From Mixophyes australis (Eukaryota > Chordata > Amphibia > Anura > Limnodynastidae), in the NCBI GenBank assembly GCA_036250195.1, contig JAVHZZ010000004.1:320316128-320380127 (forward strand): a stretch of DNA of 64,000 bases, read 5' to 3'. Each line of letters begins with the position of its first letter. The first letter of the stretch is position 1. A program made the position numbers and the translations under genes. Shown here one piece after another: positions 11,841 through 23,200 of this stretch. The notes under the pieces are model-generated. The model saw only the letters and a list, made by a program, of their open reading frames with translations, had not been told where the DNA came from and did not search any database.

Positions 11841-14800
11841 TGGCGTGGCAGGATGGCTTAAACATACATTTGCAAATGTGTGCAACAAAGACTTTTGCAT
11901 TTTTATCTACAGTAGAAATGGCAGATCTGTTGCTGGCTATAGCAGTGTGCTGGGGGAAAAAATGTTGTGTGTATGTTCCTTGCAGGATAACCCCACCCTT
12001 TCAAGCACCTGTAATGGCCTATAAATTGATTTGAGCAGCTTCCACTTTTGTATTTGTCTGAGAGGCATGTTGGTGTCAGTAGCTGAGAGGGGGTACTGAC
12101 ACTGAATTGCTGTTTGGAGGCTTCTGGGGTACCTCTTTGGTAAGTTAGCTCTCAATTTAAAAACACATATGTATGGCCCAAATATATGGGACTCTCATTG
12201 TTTAGAGTAGGACCATCCTATTAGCAAAAGCGCCTTGGCGTGGCAGGATGGCTTAAACATACATTTGCAAATGTGTGCAACAAAGACTTTTGCATTTTTA
12301 TCTACAGTAGAAATGGCAGATCTGTTGCTGGCTATAGCAGTGTGCTGGGGGAAAAAATGTTGTGTGTATGTTCCTTGCAGGATAACCCCACCCTTTCAAG
12401 CACCTGTAATGGCCTATAAATTGATTTGAGCAGCTTCCACTTTTGTATTTGTCTGAGAGGCATGTTGGTGTCAGTAGCTGAGAGGGGGTACTGACACTGA
12501 ATTGCTGTTTGGAGGCTTCTGGGGTACCTCTTTGGTAAGTTAGCTCTCAATTTAAAAACACATATGTATGGCCCAAATATATGGGACTCTCATTGTTTAG
12601 AGTAGGACCATCCTATTAGCAAAAGCGCCTTGGCGTGGCAGGATGGCTTAAACATACATTTGCAAATGTGTGCAACAAAGACTTTTGCATTTTTATCTAC
12701 AGTAGAAATGGCAGATCTGTTGCTGGCTATAGCAGTGTGCTGGGGGAAAAAATGTTGTGTGTATGTTCCTTGCAGGATAACCCCACCCTTTCAAGCACCT
12801 GTAATGGCCTATAAATTGATTTGAGCAGCTTCCACTTTTGTATTTGTCTGAGAGGCATGTTGGTGTCAGTAGCTGAGAGGGGGTACTGACACTGAATTGC
12901 TGTTTGGAGGCTTCTGGGGTACCTCTTTGGTAAGTTAGCTCTCAATTTAAAAACACATATGTATGGCCCAAATATATGGGACTCTCATTGTTTAGAGTAG
13001 GACCATCCTATTAGCAAAAGCGCCTTGGCGTGGCAGGATGGCTTAAACATACATTTGCAAATGTGTGCAACAAAGACTTTTGCATTTTTATCTACAGTAG
13101 AAATGGCAGATCTGTTGCTGGCTATAGCAGTGTGCTGGGGGAAAAAATGTTGTGTGTATGTTCCTTGCAGGATAACCCCACCCTTTCAAGCACCTGTAAT
13201 GGCCTATAAATTGATTTGAGCAGCTTCCACTTTTGTATTTGTCTGAGAGGCATGTTGGTGTCAGTAGCTGAGAGGGGGTACTGACACTGAATTGCTGTTT
13301 GGAGGCTTCTGGGGTACCTCTTTGGTAAGTTAGCTCTCAATTTAAAAACACATATGTATGGCCCAAATATATGGGACTCTCATTGTTTAGAGTAGGACCA
13401 TCCTATTAGCAAAAGCGCCTTGGCGTGGCAGGATGGCTTAAACATACATTTGCAAATGTGTGCAACAAAGACTTTTGCATTTTTATCTACAGTAGAAATG
13501 GCAGATCTGTTGCTGGCTATAGCAGTGTGCTGGGGGAAAAAATGTTGTGTATATGTTCCTTGCAGGATAACCCCACCCTTTCAAGCACCTGTAATGGCCT
13601 ATAAATTGATTTGAGCAGCTTCCACTTTTGTATTTGTCTGAGAGGCATGTTGGTGTCAGTAGCTGAGAGGGGGTACTGACACTGAATTGCTGTTTGGAGG
13701 CTTCTGGGGTACCTCTTTGGTAAGTTAGCTCTCAATTTAAAAACACATATGTATGGCCCAAATATATGGGACTCTCATTGTTTAGAGTAGGACCATCCTA
13801 TTAGCAAAAGCGCCTTGGCGTGGCAGGATGGCTTAAACATACATTTGCAAATGTGTGCAACAAAGACTTTTGCATTTTTATCTACAGTAGAAATGGCAGA
13901 TCTGTTGCTGGCTATAGCAGTGTGCTGGGGGAAAAAATGTTGTGTGTATGTTCCTTGCAGGATAACCCCACCCTTTCAAGCACCTGTAATGGCCTATAAA
14001 TTGATTTGAGCAGCTTCCACTTTTGTATTTGTCTGAGAGGCATGTTGGTGTCAGTAGCTGAGAGGGGGTACTGACACTGAATTGCTGTTTGGAGGCTTCT
14101 GGGGTACCTCTTTGGTAAGTTAGCTCTCAATTTAAAAACACATATGTATGGCCCAAATATATGGGACTCTCATTGTTTAGAGTAGGACCATCCTATTAGC
14201 AAAAGCGCCTTGGCGTGGCAGGATGGCTTAAACATACATTTGCAAATGTGTGCAACAAAGACTTTTGCATTTTTATCTACAGTAGAAATGGCAGATCTGT
14301 TGCTGGCTATAGCAGTGTGCTGGGGGAAAAAATGTTGTGTGTATGTTCCTTGCAGGATAACCCCACCCTTTCAAGCACCTGTAATGGCCTATAAATTGAT
14401 TTGAGCAGCTTCCACTTTTGTATTTGTCTGAGAGGCATGTTGGTGTCAGTAGCTGAGAGGGGGTACTGACACTGAATTGCTGTTTGGAGGCTTCTGGGGT
14501 ACCTCTTTGGTAAGTTAGCTCTCAATTTAAAAACACATATGTATGGCCCAAATATATGGGACTCTCATTGTTTAGAGTAGGACCATCCTATTAGCAAAAG
14601 CGCCTTGGCGTGGCAGGATGGCTTAAACATACATTTGCAAATGTGTGCAACAAAGACTTTTGCATTTTTATCTACAGTAGAAATGGCAGATCTGTTGCTG
14701 GCTATAGCAGTGTGCTGGGGGAAAAAATGTTGTGTGTATGTTCCTTGCAGGATAACCCCACCCTTTCAAGCACCTGTAATGGCCTATATATTGATTTGAG

Positions 14801-16308
14801 CAGCTTCCACTTTTGTATTTGTCTGAGAGGCATGTTGGTGTCAGTAGCTGAGAGGGGGTACTGACACTGAATTGCTGTTTGGAGGCTTCTGGGGTACCTC
14901 TTTGGTAAGTTAGCTCTCAATTTAAAAACACATATGTATGGCCCAAATATATGGGACTCTCATTGTTTAGAGTAGGACCATCCTATTAGCAAAAGCGCCT
15001 TGGCGTGGCAGGATGGCTTAAACATACATTTGCAAATGTGTGCAACAAAGACTTTTGCATTTTTATCTACAGTAGAAATGGCAGATCTGTTGCTGGCTAT
15101 AGCAGTGTGCTGGGGGAAAAAATGTTGTGTGTATGTTCCTTGCAGGATAACCCCACCCTTTCAAGCACCTGTAATGGCCTATAAATTGATTTGAGCAGCT
15201 TCCACTTTTGTATTTGTCTGAGAGGCATGTTGGTGTCAGTAGCTGAGAGGGGGTACTGACACTGAATTGCTGTTTGGAGGCTTCTGGGGTACCTCTTTGG
15301 TAAGTTAGCTCTCAATTTAAAAACACATATGTATGGCCCAAATATATGGGACTCTCATTGTTTAGAGTAGGACCATCCTATTAGCAAAAGCGCCTTGGCG
15401 TGGCAGGATGGCTTAAACATACATTTGCAAATGTGTGCAACAAAGACTTTTGCATTTTTATCTACAGTAGAAATGGCAGATCTGTTGCTGGCTATAGCAG
15501 TGTGCTGGGGGAAAAAATGTTGTGTGTATGTTCCTTGCAGGATAACCCCACCCTTTCAAGCACCTGTAATGGCCTATAAATTGATTTGAGCAGCTTCCAC
15601 TTTTGTATTTGTCTGAGAGGCATGTTGGTGTCAGTAGCTGAGAGGGGGTACTGACACTGAATTGCTGTTTGGAGGCTTCTGGGGTACCTCTTTGGTAAGT
15701 TAGCTGTCAATTTAAAAACACATATGTATGGCCCAAATATATGGGACTCTCATTGTTTAGAGTAGGACCATCCTATTAGCAAAAGCGCCTTGGCGTGGCA
15801 GGATGGCTTAAACATACATTTGCAAATGTGTGCAACAAAGACTTTTGCATTTTTATCTACAGTAGAAATGGCAGATCTGTTGCTGGCTATAGCAGTGTGC
15901 TGGGGGAAAAAATGTTGTGTGTATGTTCCTTGCAGGATAACCCCACCCTTTCAAGCACCTGTAATGGCCTATAAATTGATTTGAGCAGCTTCCACTTTTG
16001 TATTTGTCTGAGAGGCATGTTGGTGTCAGTAGCTGAGAGGGGGTACTGACACTGAATTGCTGTTTGGAGGCTTCTGGGGTACCTCTTTGGTAAGTTAGCT
16101 CTCAATTTAAAAACACATATGTATGGCCCAAATATATGGGACTCTCATTGTTTAGAGTAGGACCATCCTATTAGCAAAAGCGCCTTGGCGTGGCAGGATG
16201 GCTTAAACATACATTTGCAAATGTGTGCAACAAAGACTTTTGCATTTTTATCTACAGTAGAAATGGCAGATCTGTTGCTGGCTATAGCAGTGTGCTGGGG
16301 AAAAAAAT
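11841..16308 (-). repeat. 395-bp satellite array, inverted arm
   Basis: About eleven and a third monomers of the same satellite in inverse orientation, again with exact 395-bp periodicity. Substitutions noticed are at 13551, 14789 and 15705. Bases 11841-16002 pair with 7624-11785; the remaining ~307 bp extend past the end of the palindrome. The array ends in 'gtgtgctgggg' followed by an A run and the unrelated flank. None of the variant positions mirrors a variant in the forward arm. Confidence 0.95.
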
Positions 16309-16749
16309 GTTATTTACATTTTAGTTAGGTTTTTTTATTTTTAATAAACAAATGTGGTGTAACAGAGGGGTGTGGTTTATTTAAATTGTATTTTGTGGGA
16401 CTACATGGCTCAGTGGGCAGTGGGCCCTGGGTGTCAGGGCATGATGGCACTTGTGGTTCTCCAAGTATCAGCATGCCCTGGCTGCCATGGGTATGCTGGT
16501 GCATATAGTTCTATAAGCAACAGCACGCCCAGACTGTTAATGGAAGCCTGGGCTGGCTGGGACATGTAGTTCCACAAAGTAAAATAGGGTTTCAAGCAGG
16601 CATGTGGGAAGAGTCCAAGTGCTTTCAACATGGGGAGGGGTATCCCTAGAAGGGGGCCCCACACTTTTTTTTTCTCGCAGACCCCACTCCCTAGGGCATT
16701 CAGCCCCATGCTGAACCGCCTGAGGCTGAGTGTCATTATGGCAGGGGGA
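16309..16749. other. GC-richer flank interrupted by the retrovirus
   Basis: Contains repeated phrases such as 'gtgggccctgggtgtcaggg', 'catgccctggctgccatggg' and 'ggctgggacatgtagttcc', typical of old dispersed repeats, but no family could be named. It continues on the far side of the retrovirus at 26617. The last four bases (ggga, 16746-16749) are the retroviral target duplication. Confidence 0.4.
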
Positions 16750-16821
16750 TGTCGAAGTCAGTAAATTGGATAAAGTCATTTCAATTAAAGTCTAGCAAAC
16801 TTGGTTGTCTTTGTTTGAAAA

Positions 16822-16840
16822 GATGCGTACGGTACGCATC
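16822..16840. promoter_or_regulatory. 19-bp palindrome in U3
   Basis: gatgcgtacggtacgcatc has perfect 9-bp arms around one base and is repeated unchanged in the 3' LTR (25847-25865). A near copy of a half-site (gcgtac-like strings) occurs again within 60 bp. Its position far upstream of the TATA box suits a dimeric factor site; the factor is unknown. Confidence 0.5.
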
Positions 16841-17363
16841 GACGTACAAGGGCACGCTACGGCGTGAAAGGGCATACACATCCACTACACGTGGCAGCAA
16901 CAGTAATTGGTCTTTTACCATACATTCGCACAAACACGCATACTTATAAAATAGTACACATTAATGGTAGTTGCAACACATAGTCAGTTATGTTGAAATA
17001 TAGTAGTATTTATATGTTATATCAGAGTTATATGCATATTAGTGAAATACACGGAACGGGTTAAAGGAATAACATCATGAGTGGTATCATAATGAACCTT
17101 GTTACATATCCTACTGTTTGGTTCACTCTGCGAGGGAATCGCAGAGTGCATACGCAAGTTATGAATGATAGGGAATTATGAACTACTTAAGACTAAGGAA
17201 TCCTGGCGGGAAGAGCAGAGCATACCCCCTGCAGAGATGACCCCCTCCTTTGGATTCCTTAGGATGAACCAGCCAATGATTGACCACCCCTTGGACATTC
17301 CTGAGACCCGGACCAATAGATGCAAGCCATACCATCTTCATTGTATTACTGTATTTGATTGTG

Positions 17364-17370
17364 TATATAA
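17364..17370 (+). promoter_or_regulatory. TATA box of the retroviral 5' LTR
   Basis: TATATAA, about 140 bp upstream of the AATAAA signal, as expected for the U3/R boundary. The same motif is at 26389-26395 in the 3' LTR. Confidence 0.7.
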
Positions 17371-17591
17371 GCAGCAGCTTGTGATCCAGAGTGCAGACAT
17401 CTTGTCCCCAGACTTCAGGATTGAATGACTGCACTGGATCCAGAGCGCCTGCGATACGTAACGGCTGTATTTACTATTACTTCGCTTGAGCATATTTTTC
17501 CACTTATTGCGAATAAATCTTTGTGCTTTGGAAACACAAATCGAGGTTCGACAATCGTTATTGGTTAGCGACGATACGCACATTAACAATT

Positions 17592-17602
17592 TGGGGGCTC
17601 GT
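17592..17602 (+). other. Primer-binding site, tRNA-Pro type
   Basis: tgggggctcgt, three bases after the LTR, equals the first 11 bases of the proline-tRNA primer-binding site used by many gammaretroviruses; the match then ends. Reverse transcription would start here. Confidence 0.7.
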
Positions 17603-18602
17603 GAGCTTTGGAGGTTTCGTTGCCGATGATACGCAAGACCAACGGATTTCGGTTCCTCAACAAAGGGTGGAGACGCGTCATAAACGGGTAAGAACGCATG
17701 GTGTTCAAAACCTGAATTTTACTCTGTGTTGCGAAACCGAATGTCCGTTTTGCATTATCTAGGGCACGCTAACTAGAACCTAGGGACAAAAGAGAAAACT
17801 GTTTCTTTTTTCTGTCATTGTGCGTTTTAACTGTATTGCATTGTTTAGCGTATGTGTACTTCCTGCTGTGCGTACGCGAACTTCCGGTAAACTTGCCACG
17901 TGGTTAAACAATCGTTTTGATAGTTATTATACATGCATAGTATAATTACTTGTGAAAGCCTCTGAGACATTATTACTATTGTTGGGAACTTTTGATTTTC
18001 TGCGCAGAAAAGGTGTATAGTGTGTGATGTTGTAACGTAGATACACTGTTTTATTGTTGAGGTGCTCAGTTGCTGTCTGACGAGGCGGATTGCCCAACTG
18101 AAGGACGGTATACAGGGCAGGTATACCGAATGCGAAAACTGGGTTTTCGCAAAGCGCTACCAATAGATCGCAAGGTTTGCTAATAATTAGTATTGGTAGG
18201 CAGTGCGATCCGGTCGCACCGTTAGTGCGAATTGGTGAAGCAGCTAGGAGGAATTATACTGGAAAGGCAGGTTGATTGTATCGACTTTGCGCTCCCAGCG
18301 ATAATAAACTCAGCAGATTTTTGTGGTTGAGCCAGGGTATCGAGGAGCTGATAGCCCTTGGGGCCCACAGTGATATTTCTGTATTAGGGACCCTCGCCAG
18401 GGGCGAGAAAAGCGAGTGAGCGCGGCTAAAGTAAATACGTTCACCGAGCATTATAGATCTCTAGCGGTGAGTATAGCAACAGAGTTGAAATTATTAGGTG
18501 GAAAGAACAGAGCATTGCGGTGTGTCTGTATTTCACATTTGGCCGGAAGGAACAGAGCATTGCGGTGTGTCTGTGTTCCGGGTAGAAGGTATATTGTTCA
18601 AC
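17603..18602 (+). other. Retroviral leader with splice donor and duplicated segment
   Basis: About 1 kb of untranslated leader. A strong splice-donor match ggg|taaga-type (cggGTAAGA, GT at 17688-17689) lies 100 nt after the LTR and could join to the env acceptor at 23952. A 25-bp sequence starting gaacagagcattgcgg is present twice (18505-18529 and 18550-18574). The gag frame is open upstream to 18498 but without Gly after the first Met, so that extension is not taken as the main start. Packaging signals presumably lie here. Confidence 0.55.
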
Positions 18603-20222
18603 ATGGGTGCTAAGCATACGCTAGAGATGGTCAGTGTACTGCCTAAGGAAGGCCCTATTGGTTCAGCGAGGTTTCTCATGTGTAAGAAATATGGTGCATA
18701 TGCAACTGTGTATTGTGACACGTGGGTCGGGATGACCAAAGCTTGTGATAGGCCTTTCCCAACAATAGGGAGTTTTAATGCAGAGCTACTAAATACTGTA
18801 AAAGATAAAATATGGTTGATCAAGTCAACGAAAAAGAGAAATAGACATAATGATTGTTTAAAATTGTGGCAAATGGAAGGTAACACGTGGCAGAGCAGCG
18901 AATGCAAACCGGAAATAGGCGTGGCGAAAAGCGCGCACGAGGCGGATGTAACCATTGAGAAGCGTGGCGAACTCAGCGCAAGCGCGCCCCCGCCACCTTA
19001 TGTGGCGGGAGGGGTAAGTACAGCCGTTGTTAAAACTGAAAATAGAAAAATTACTAAGTTGTACCCTGTTTTAAATCAGTTTCAATCAAGTATATCTGAA
19101 AATGAAGATGAACCCACTGTGATTTCGGCCATTGCCCATGCTGTTAATGTACTAGAGGCTCAGCGCAAGTATGAGAAAATGGCTGAGATAGGTGAGAGTA
19201 GCGTGATCACTAGGAGTGAAAGTGTTCTAAATCTAGGGCCTGTAAATCCTGTAGCGTCCCCTGAAGTTAGTGTACCAGAGGGTGTGTTCCCGGTCCGCAC
19301 AATATCGGTTCCCAATGGGAAACCAGATAAGGATGGTGTAGTTCCTTTAAGAAATGTTACAATGCATTGTCCCTGGACTAGATCAGAATTATGTTCCATT
19401 ATGACTGAATTCCCGGACCCTAGAAAGGAGTTAGCTAAATGTCAGAAATTTGTTAAAGACTTAGGGAATGCTCACGAACCAACCAGTAAGGATTGGCGGG
19501 TAGTGTTGAGGGCGTGTCTTCCTCCCAATACGAACATACAAAAATTTATTGGAGATTGTTTGTTGGAGGAAGATGACACCTTGACTGATGAGATTAACCA
19601 ACGGAATATAGAACAAATTGTCAAACACTTAGCCATCTGTTTTCCAGTAGTGGTAAATTGGAGTAAGATTTTCACCATTAAACAAAAGGATAGTGAAACT
19701 GCCTCAGATTACTTTGCTAGAGCTATAACAGCGATCGCACGATTTACTGGGATATCCAACATAAGTGAGGACCCACATCACAGAGAGGTAGCTGTAGGGG
19801 TACTGATGGATGGCCTTAGGGAAAATTTAAAGACGAGAGTACAAACCACATTACCTAATTGGAGAGGCGTCACGGTAGACTTCCTTAGGGAGTCTGCTGT
19901 GGAGCATGACAAAAACCTTTTTAGAAAAAGGGAAGAGAAAAGTGATAAGTTAATGACGGTAAGTATACAGGCTCTAGAAGGGGTGCACACACGACCACCA
20001 GCATACAACCCATATAACAGGAAACCTAAAGTGATCAGGTGTTTCAACTGTAACGAGGAAGGACATTACAGGAGAGATTGTAATAAAGAAAGACTCAATA
20101 CACATAGGGGTGGGTCACATAGATATCCTCCAAGAAAGGATTCACATAGACTAGAAGACTCACATCTACCCGCGCATATTACGGCAGCAAATGCTGCGCG
20201 GGAAATCAATAGTCAGCGCTAG
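18603..20222 (+). CDS. gag: Retroviral Gag polyprotein
   Basis: 539 codons, intact, ending in UAG. The start at 18603 is chosen because it gives Met-Gly-Ala-Lys, a myristoylation signal that directs matrix to the plasma membrane. Matrix covers about residues 1-120. A PPPPY late-domain motif at about residues 131-135 would recruit NEDD4-type ligases for budding. Capsid follows (about 240-470) with a major-homology-like stretch QKDSETASDYFARAI. One nucleocapsid zinc knuckle CFNCNEEGHYRRDC (C-X2-C-X4-H-X4-C, near residue 480) binds genomic RNA. A single knuckle and the UAG terminator are gammaretrovirus-like. The frame continues after the UAG directly into protease, so Pol is expected by stop-codon readthrough. 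Confidence 0.93.
   Translation: MGAKHTLEMVSVLPKEGPIGSARFLMCKKYGAYATVYCDTWVGMTKACDRPFPTIGSFNAELLNTVKDKIWLIKSTKKRNRHNDCLKLWQMEGNTWQSSECKPEIGVAKSAHEADVTIEKRGELSASAPPPPYVAGGVSTAVVKTENRKITKLYPVLNQFQSSISENEDEPTVISAIAHAVNVLEAQRKYEKMAEIGESSVITRSESVLNLGPVNPVASPEVSVPEGVFPVRTISVPNGKPDKDGVVPLRNVTMHCPWTRSELCSIMTEFPDPRKELAKCQKFVKDLGNAHEPTSKDWRVVLRACLPPNTNIQKFIGDCLLEEDDTLTDEINQRNIEQIVKHLAICFPVVVNWSKIFTIKQKDSETASDYFARAITAIARFTGISNISEDPHHREVAVGVLMDGLRENLKTRVQTTLPNWRGVTVDFLRESAVEHDKNLFRKREEKSDKLMTVSIQALEGVHTRPPAYNPYNRKPKVIRCFNCNEEGHYRRDCNKERLNTHRGGSHRYPPRKDSHRLEDSHLPAHITAANAAREINSQR
20220..20222 (+). promoter_or_regulatory. gag UAG with readthrough-type context
   Basis: The UAG is followed by GGG UCA GGU in frame, resembling the purine-rich context after the readthrough stop of gammaretroviral gag. 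The protease frame continues without a shift. A downstream pseudoknot was not worked out. Confidence 0.5.
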
Positions 20223-23200
20223 GGGTCAGGTCATACCTGTAGTCTACAGCCAGTGAGGTTAACTGAGAGTCAGAGTGAAGAACCAACAATGATAGTTGAC
20301 ATAGCTGGCAGGAAACAAACTTTTCTTGTAGATACAGGGGCGGCCTGATCTGTGATAACCTCTCCTTTCAATCTACAGGTGACCAGCAAAACTATTCCAG
20401 CTATGGGGGTGACGGTAAAAGTGTTACATTATCCTCTAACTAAACCCGCCGAAGTTACTATCGGGACTCTGCATACTAAGCATTCGTTTCTCTTGGCTGC
20501 AGCGGCTCCTACTAACTTGCTAGGGAGAGACTTGTTATGTAAAATGGGATGTGTCATATACTGTACTTCAGATGGTGTGTTCCTAGATATACCCGAGAAA
20601 GTTGCACATGAGGTACAGGACATATTGGACACCTATCAAAGGTTAATGTTACACTCTCCTGTTATAGAACAAAGTCCATCTCAAGTAAAGGGGATGTTGC
20701 TGGAAATACCAGGTTCCCTATGGACCAGAGATGGACAGGACACTGGACTGATGGCAAACGTAGCCCCTGTCATGGTCAATCTAAAAAGTGGTAGGATAGC
20801 TCCAAAAATCCCACAGTATCCATTAAAACCGGAGGTGGAACTAGGGGTATATCCTGTTATTGAGAGGCTGTTACAACAAGGGATTTTAATTCGTACAGCC
20901 AGTACAGCAAATAGTCCCATTTTCCCTGTGAAGAAGAGTGGGGGGAGGGGCTATAGATTAGTCCAGGACTTAAGGGGAATTAACAAAGTTGTTGAGAGCC
21001 AATTCCCCGTAGTGCCGAATCCAGCTGTCATCCTCATGCAGATTCCACCGTCTGCCAGTCATTTTACTGTCATTGATCTATGTTCTGCTTTCTTCTCAGT
21101 CCCTCTTCACCCTGACTGCCAATACCTTTTTGCATTCTCCTACAGGGGAGTGCAATACATATGGACCAGACTACCCCAGGGGTTCATTGACAGCCCCAGT
21201 ATTTTCTCCCAAGCCTTACATGACTGTTTGCAATCCTTTCAACCCCACAATGGGTCTGTTCTAATTCAATATGCGGACGATTTGTTGTTGTGCTCTGATT
21301 CTTTTATGTCATGTTTACATGATACTAAATTGTTGTTGCTTCATCTTTCACAAACAGGACACAAGGTGGCAAAGGATAAATTACAGCCATGTCAGACTAA
21401 GGTCAAATACTTAGGACACTGCCTCACTAAGGGGCTAAGACACCTGACAACCGACAGAATTGAGGCCATACAACACATGACCCTGCCGCAGAGCCAGAAG
21501 CAGATTCGTACTTTCTTGGGGATGTGTGGATACTGTAGGTCCTGGATCCCAGGTTTTTCTATTCTGGCATTACCATTGCAGGAGCTAGTCTCCTCCTCAA
21601 AACCAGAACGTGTCGTACACACAGAAGAGTCAGAGCAAGCGTTCTTTAATCTTAAAGATAGTCTGACAAGAGCACCTGCATTGGGAATACCTGATTATGA
21701 AAAGCCTTTTGAGCTATTTTGTACAGAAGCTGATGGCTGTGCAGCAGGTGTCCTCGCACAGAAACATGGTGACGCTAGTAGACCGGTAGCATACTACAGT
21801 GCACAATTAGACAATGTGGCAAGGTCACTCCCAACATGTCTCAGAAGTGTAGCAGCAACGGCCCTTCTAGTAAGTAAGAGCGAGGATGTAGTATTAGGAC
21901 ATAATTCAACCATCTATACACCCCATGCTGTATCAGCTCTGTTAAATTCAGCCCAAACCAGACATGTTTCTTCAGCTAGACTCACAAAGTGGGAACTAGC
22001 CCTGATGGCACCCTCAAACATCACCATCAAACGATGTAGCACCCTAAATCCAGCTACATACCTTCCGTATGTGTCTCAAGAGACACAAAGGGTGGGAGGT
22101 GAGGAGACCCTGGTTGATGATGAGTTAGGCAAGAATACTGACACGCATGACTGTATGGAACACCTGAATCAGACCTTTACTGCAAGGCCCGACATACGTG
22201 ACACCCCCTTAGAAAATGTAGATTTTACGTTTTATACAGACGGAAGTTGCCATAGACAGACAGAGACAGGAGAGCTATGTACTGGTTACGCTGTTGTAGA
22301 CGATCAGGATGTGGTAGAAGCTGAACCCCTTGGTCCACCTCACTCAGCCCAGGTGGCGGAACTAGTAGCACTAAAGAGAGCGTGTGAACTGGCAGAGGGT
22401 AAATCAGCCAATATATATACTGACTCTAGGTACGCCTTCGGGGTAGTGCACGATTTTGGGGCCCTTTGGCGTCTTAGAAACTTTACGACAGCAGCAGGTA
22501 CACCAGTGGCACACTCACAACACATAAAAGGACTTCTGACAGCGATACAGTTACCCAGAACAGTAGCCGTCATAAAGTGCAAAGCCCATACCTTTGAAGA
22601 AGACCCAGTGTCATTGGGCAACAACAGGGCAGACGAAGCTGCTAAATGGGCAGCAGGGCAACCTATGACTGTATCGACCGAGACTATGATGGTTTTTCAG
22701 ACATTAGACATGCAGAAATTAATTGAAATGCAAGATTTGTGTTCCCTGCAGGAAAAGGCGGTCTGGAAGGCGAAGGAATGTGGTCAAGAGTCCTCAGGAC
22801 TCTGGAGGGATGGACAAGGTAAGCCTGTAGCTCCCCGAACATACTATCCAAGCCTGGCTGAAGCAGCACACGGCCTGACTCACCTGGGTAAAGAAGGTAT
22901 GCGCAAACTGGTGAGAGCATACTGGTGTGCTCCCGGATTTTCCTCTCAGGCTGGTAAGAAAGCAATGTCATGTCTTATTTGTTTGAGGAAAAATGTTGGG
23001 AAAACTATTCCAACTGAGCCATCCCACATCCCTCCTACAGACGGACCTTTTCAGGTAATACAAATTGACTATATCCAATTACCACCGTGCAGGAATCTAA
23101 AGTTTGTGTTAGTGTGTATTGATGTGTTTTCCGGTTGGGTAGAAGCATATCCGGCAGCCACTAATACTGCTGTGTTCACTGCAAAGAAAATTGTACAAGA

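Larger units (their letters stand above)
16750..17588 (+). repeat. Retroviral 5' LTR
   Basis: Begins tgtcgaagtc and ends ttaaca. U3 contains the 19-bp palindrome at 16822-16840. A TATA box lies at 17364-17370 and a polyadenylation signal AATAAA at 17512-17517, giving a long U3 (about 640 bp), a short R and a short U5. It is about 99.5 percent identical to 25775-26612. Confidence 0.95.

Noticed and set aside
7642..15984. Repeated 64- and 72-codon ORFs throughout the satellite
   Set aside because: They recur only because monomers are nearly identical; substitutions change amino acids freely, and there is no start context, domain or codon bias.
7624..16308. CRISPR-like array
   Set aside because: Units are contiguous identical 395-bp monomers without variable spacers, in vertebrate DNA.
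16372..16779. Short ORFs in the GC-richer flank before the retrovirus
   Set aside because: Overlapping frames on both strands with repeat-like phrases; one crosses the retroviral boundary, so it cannot be an old gene.
18533..18955. 140-codon antisense ORF over retroviral gag
   Set aside because: Shadow of gag with no features of its own.
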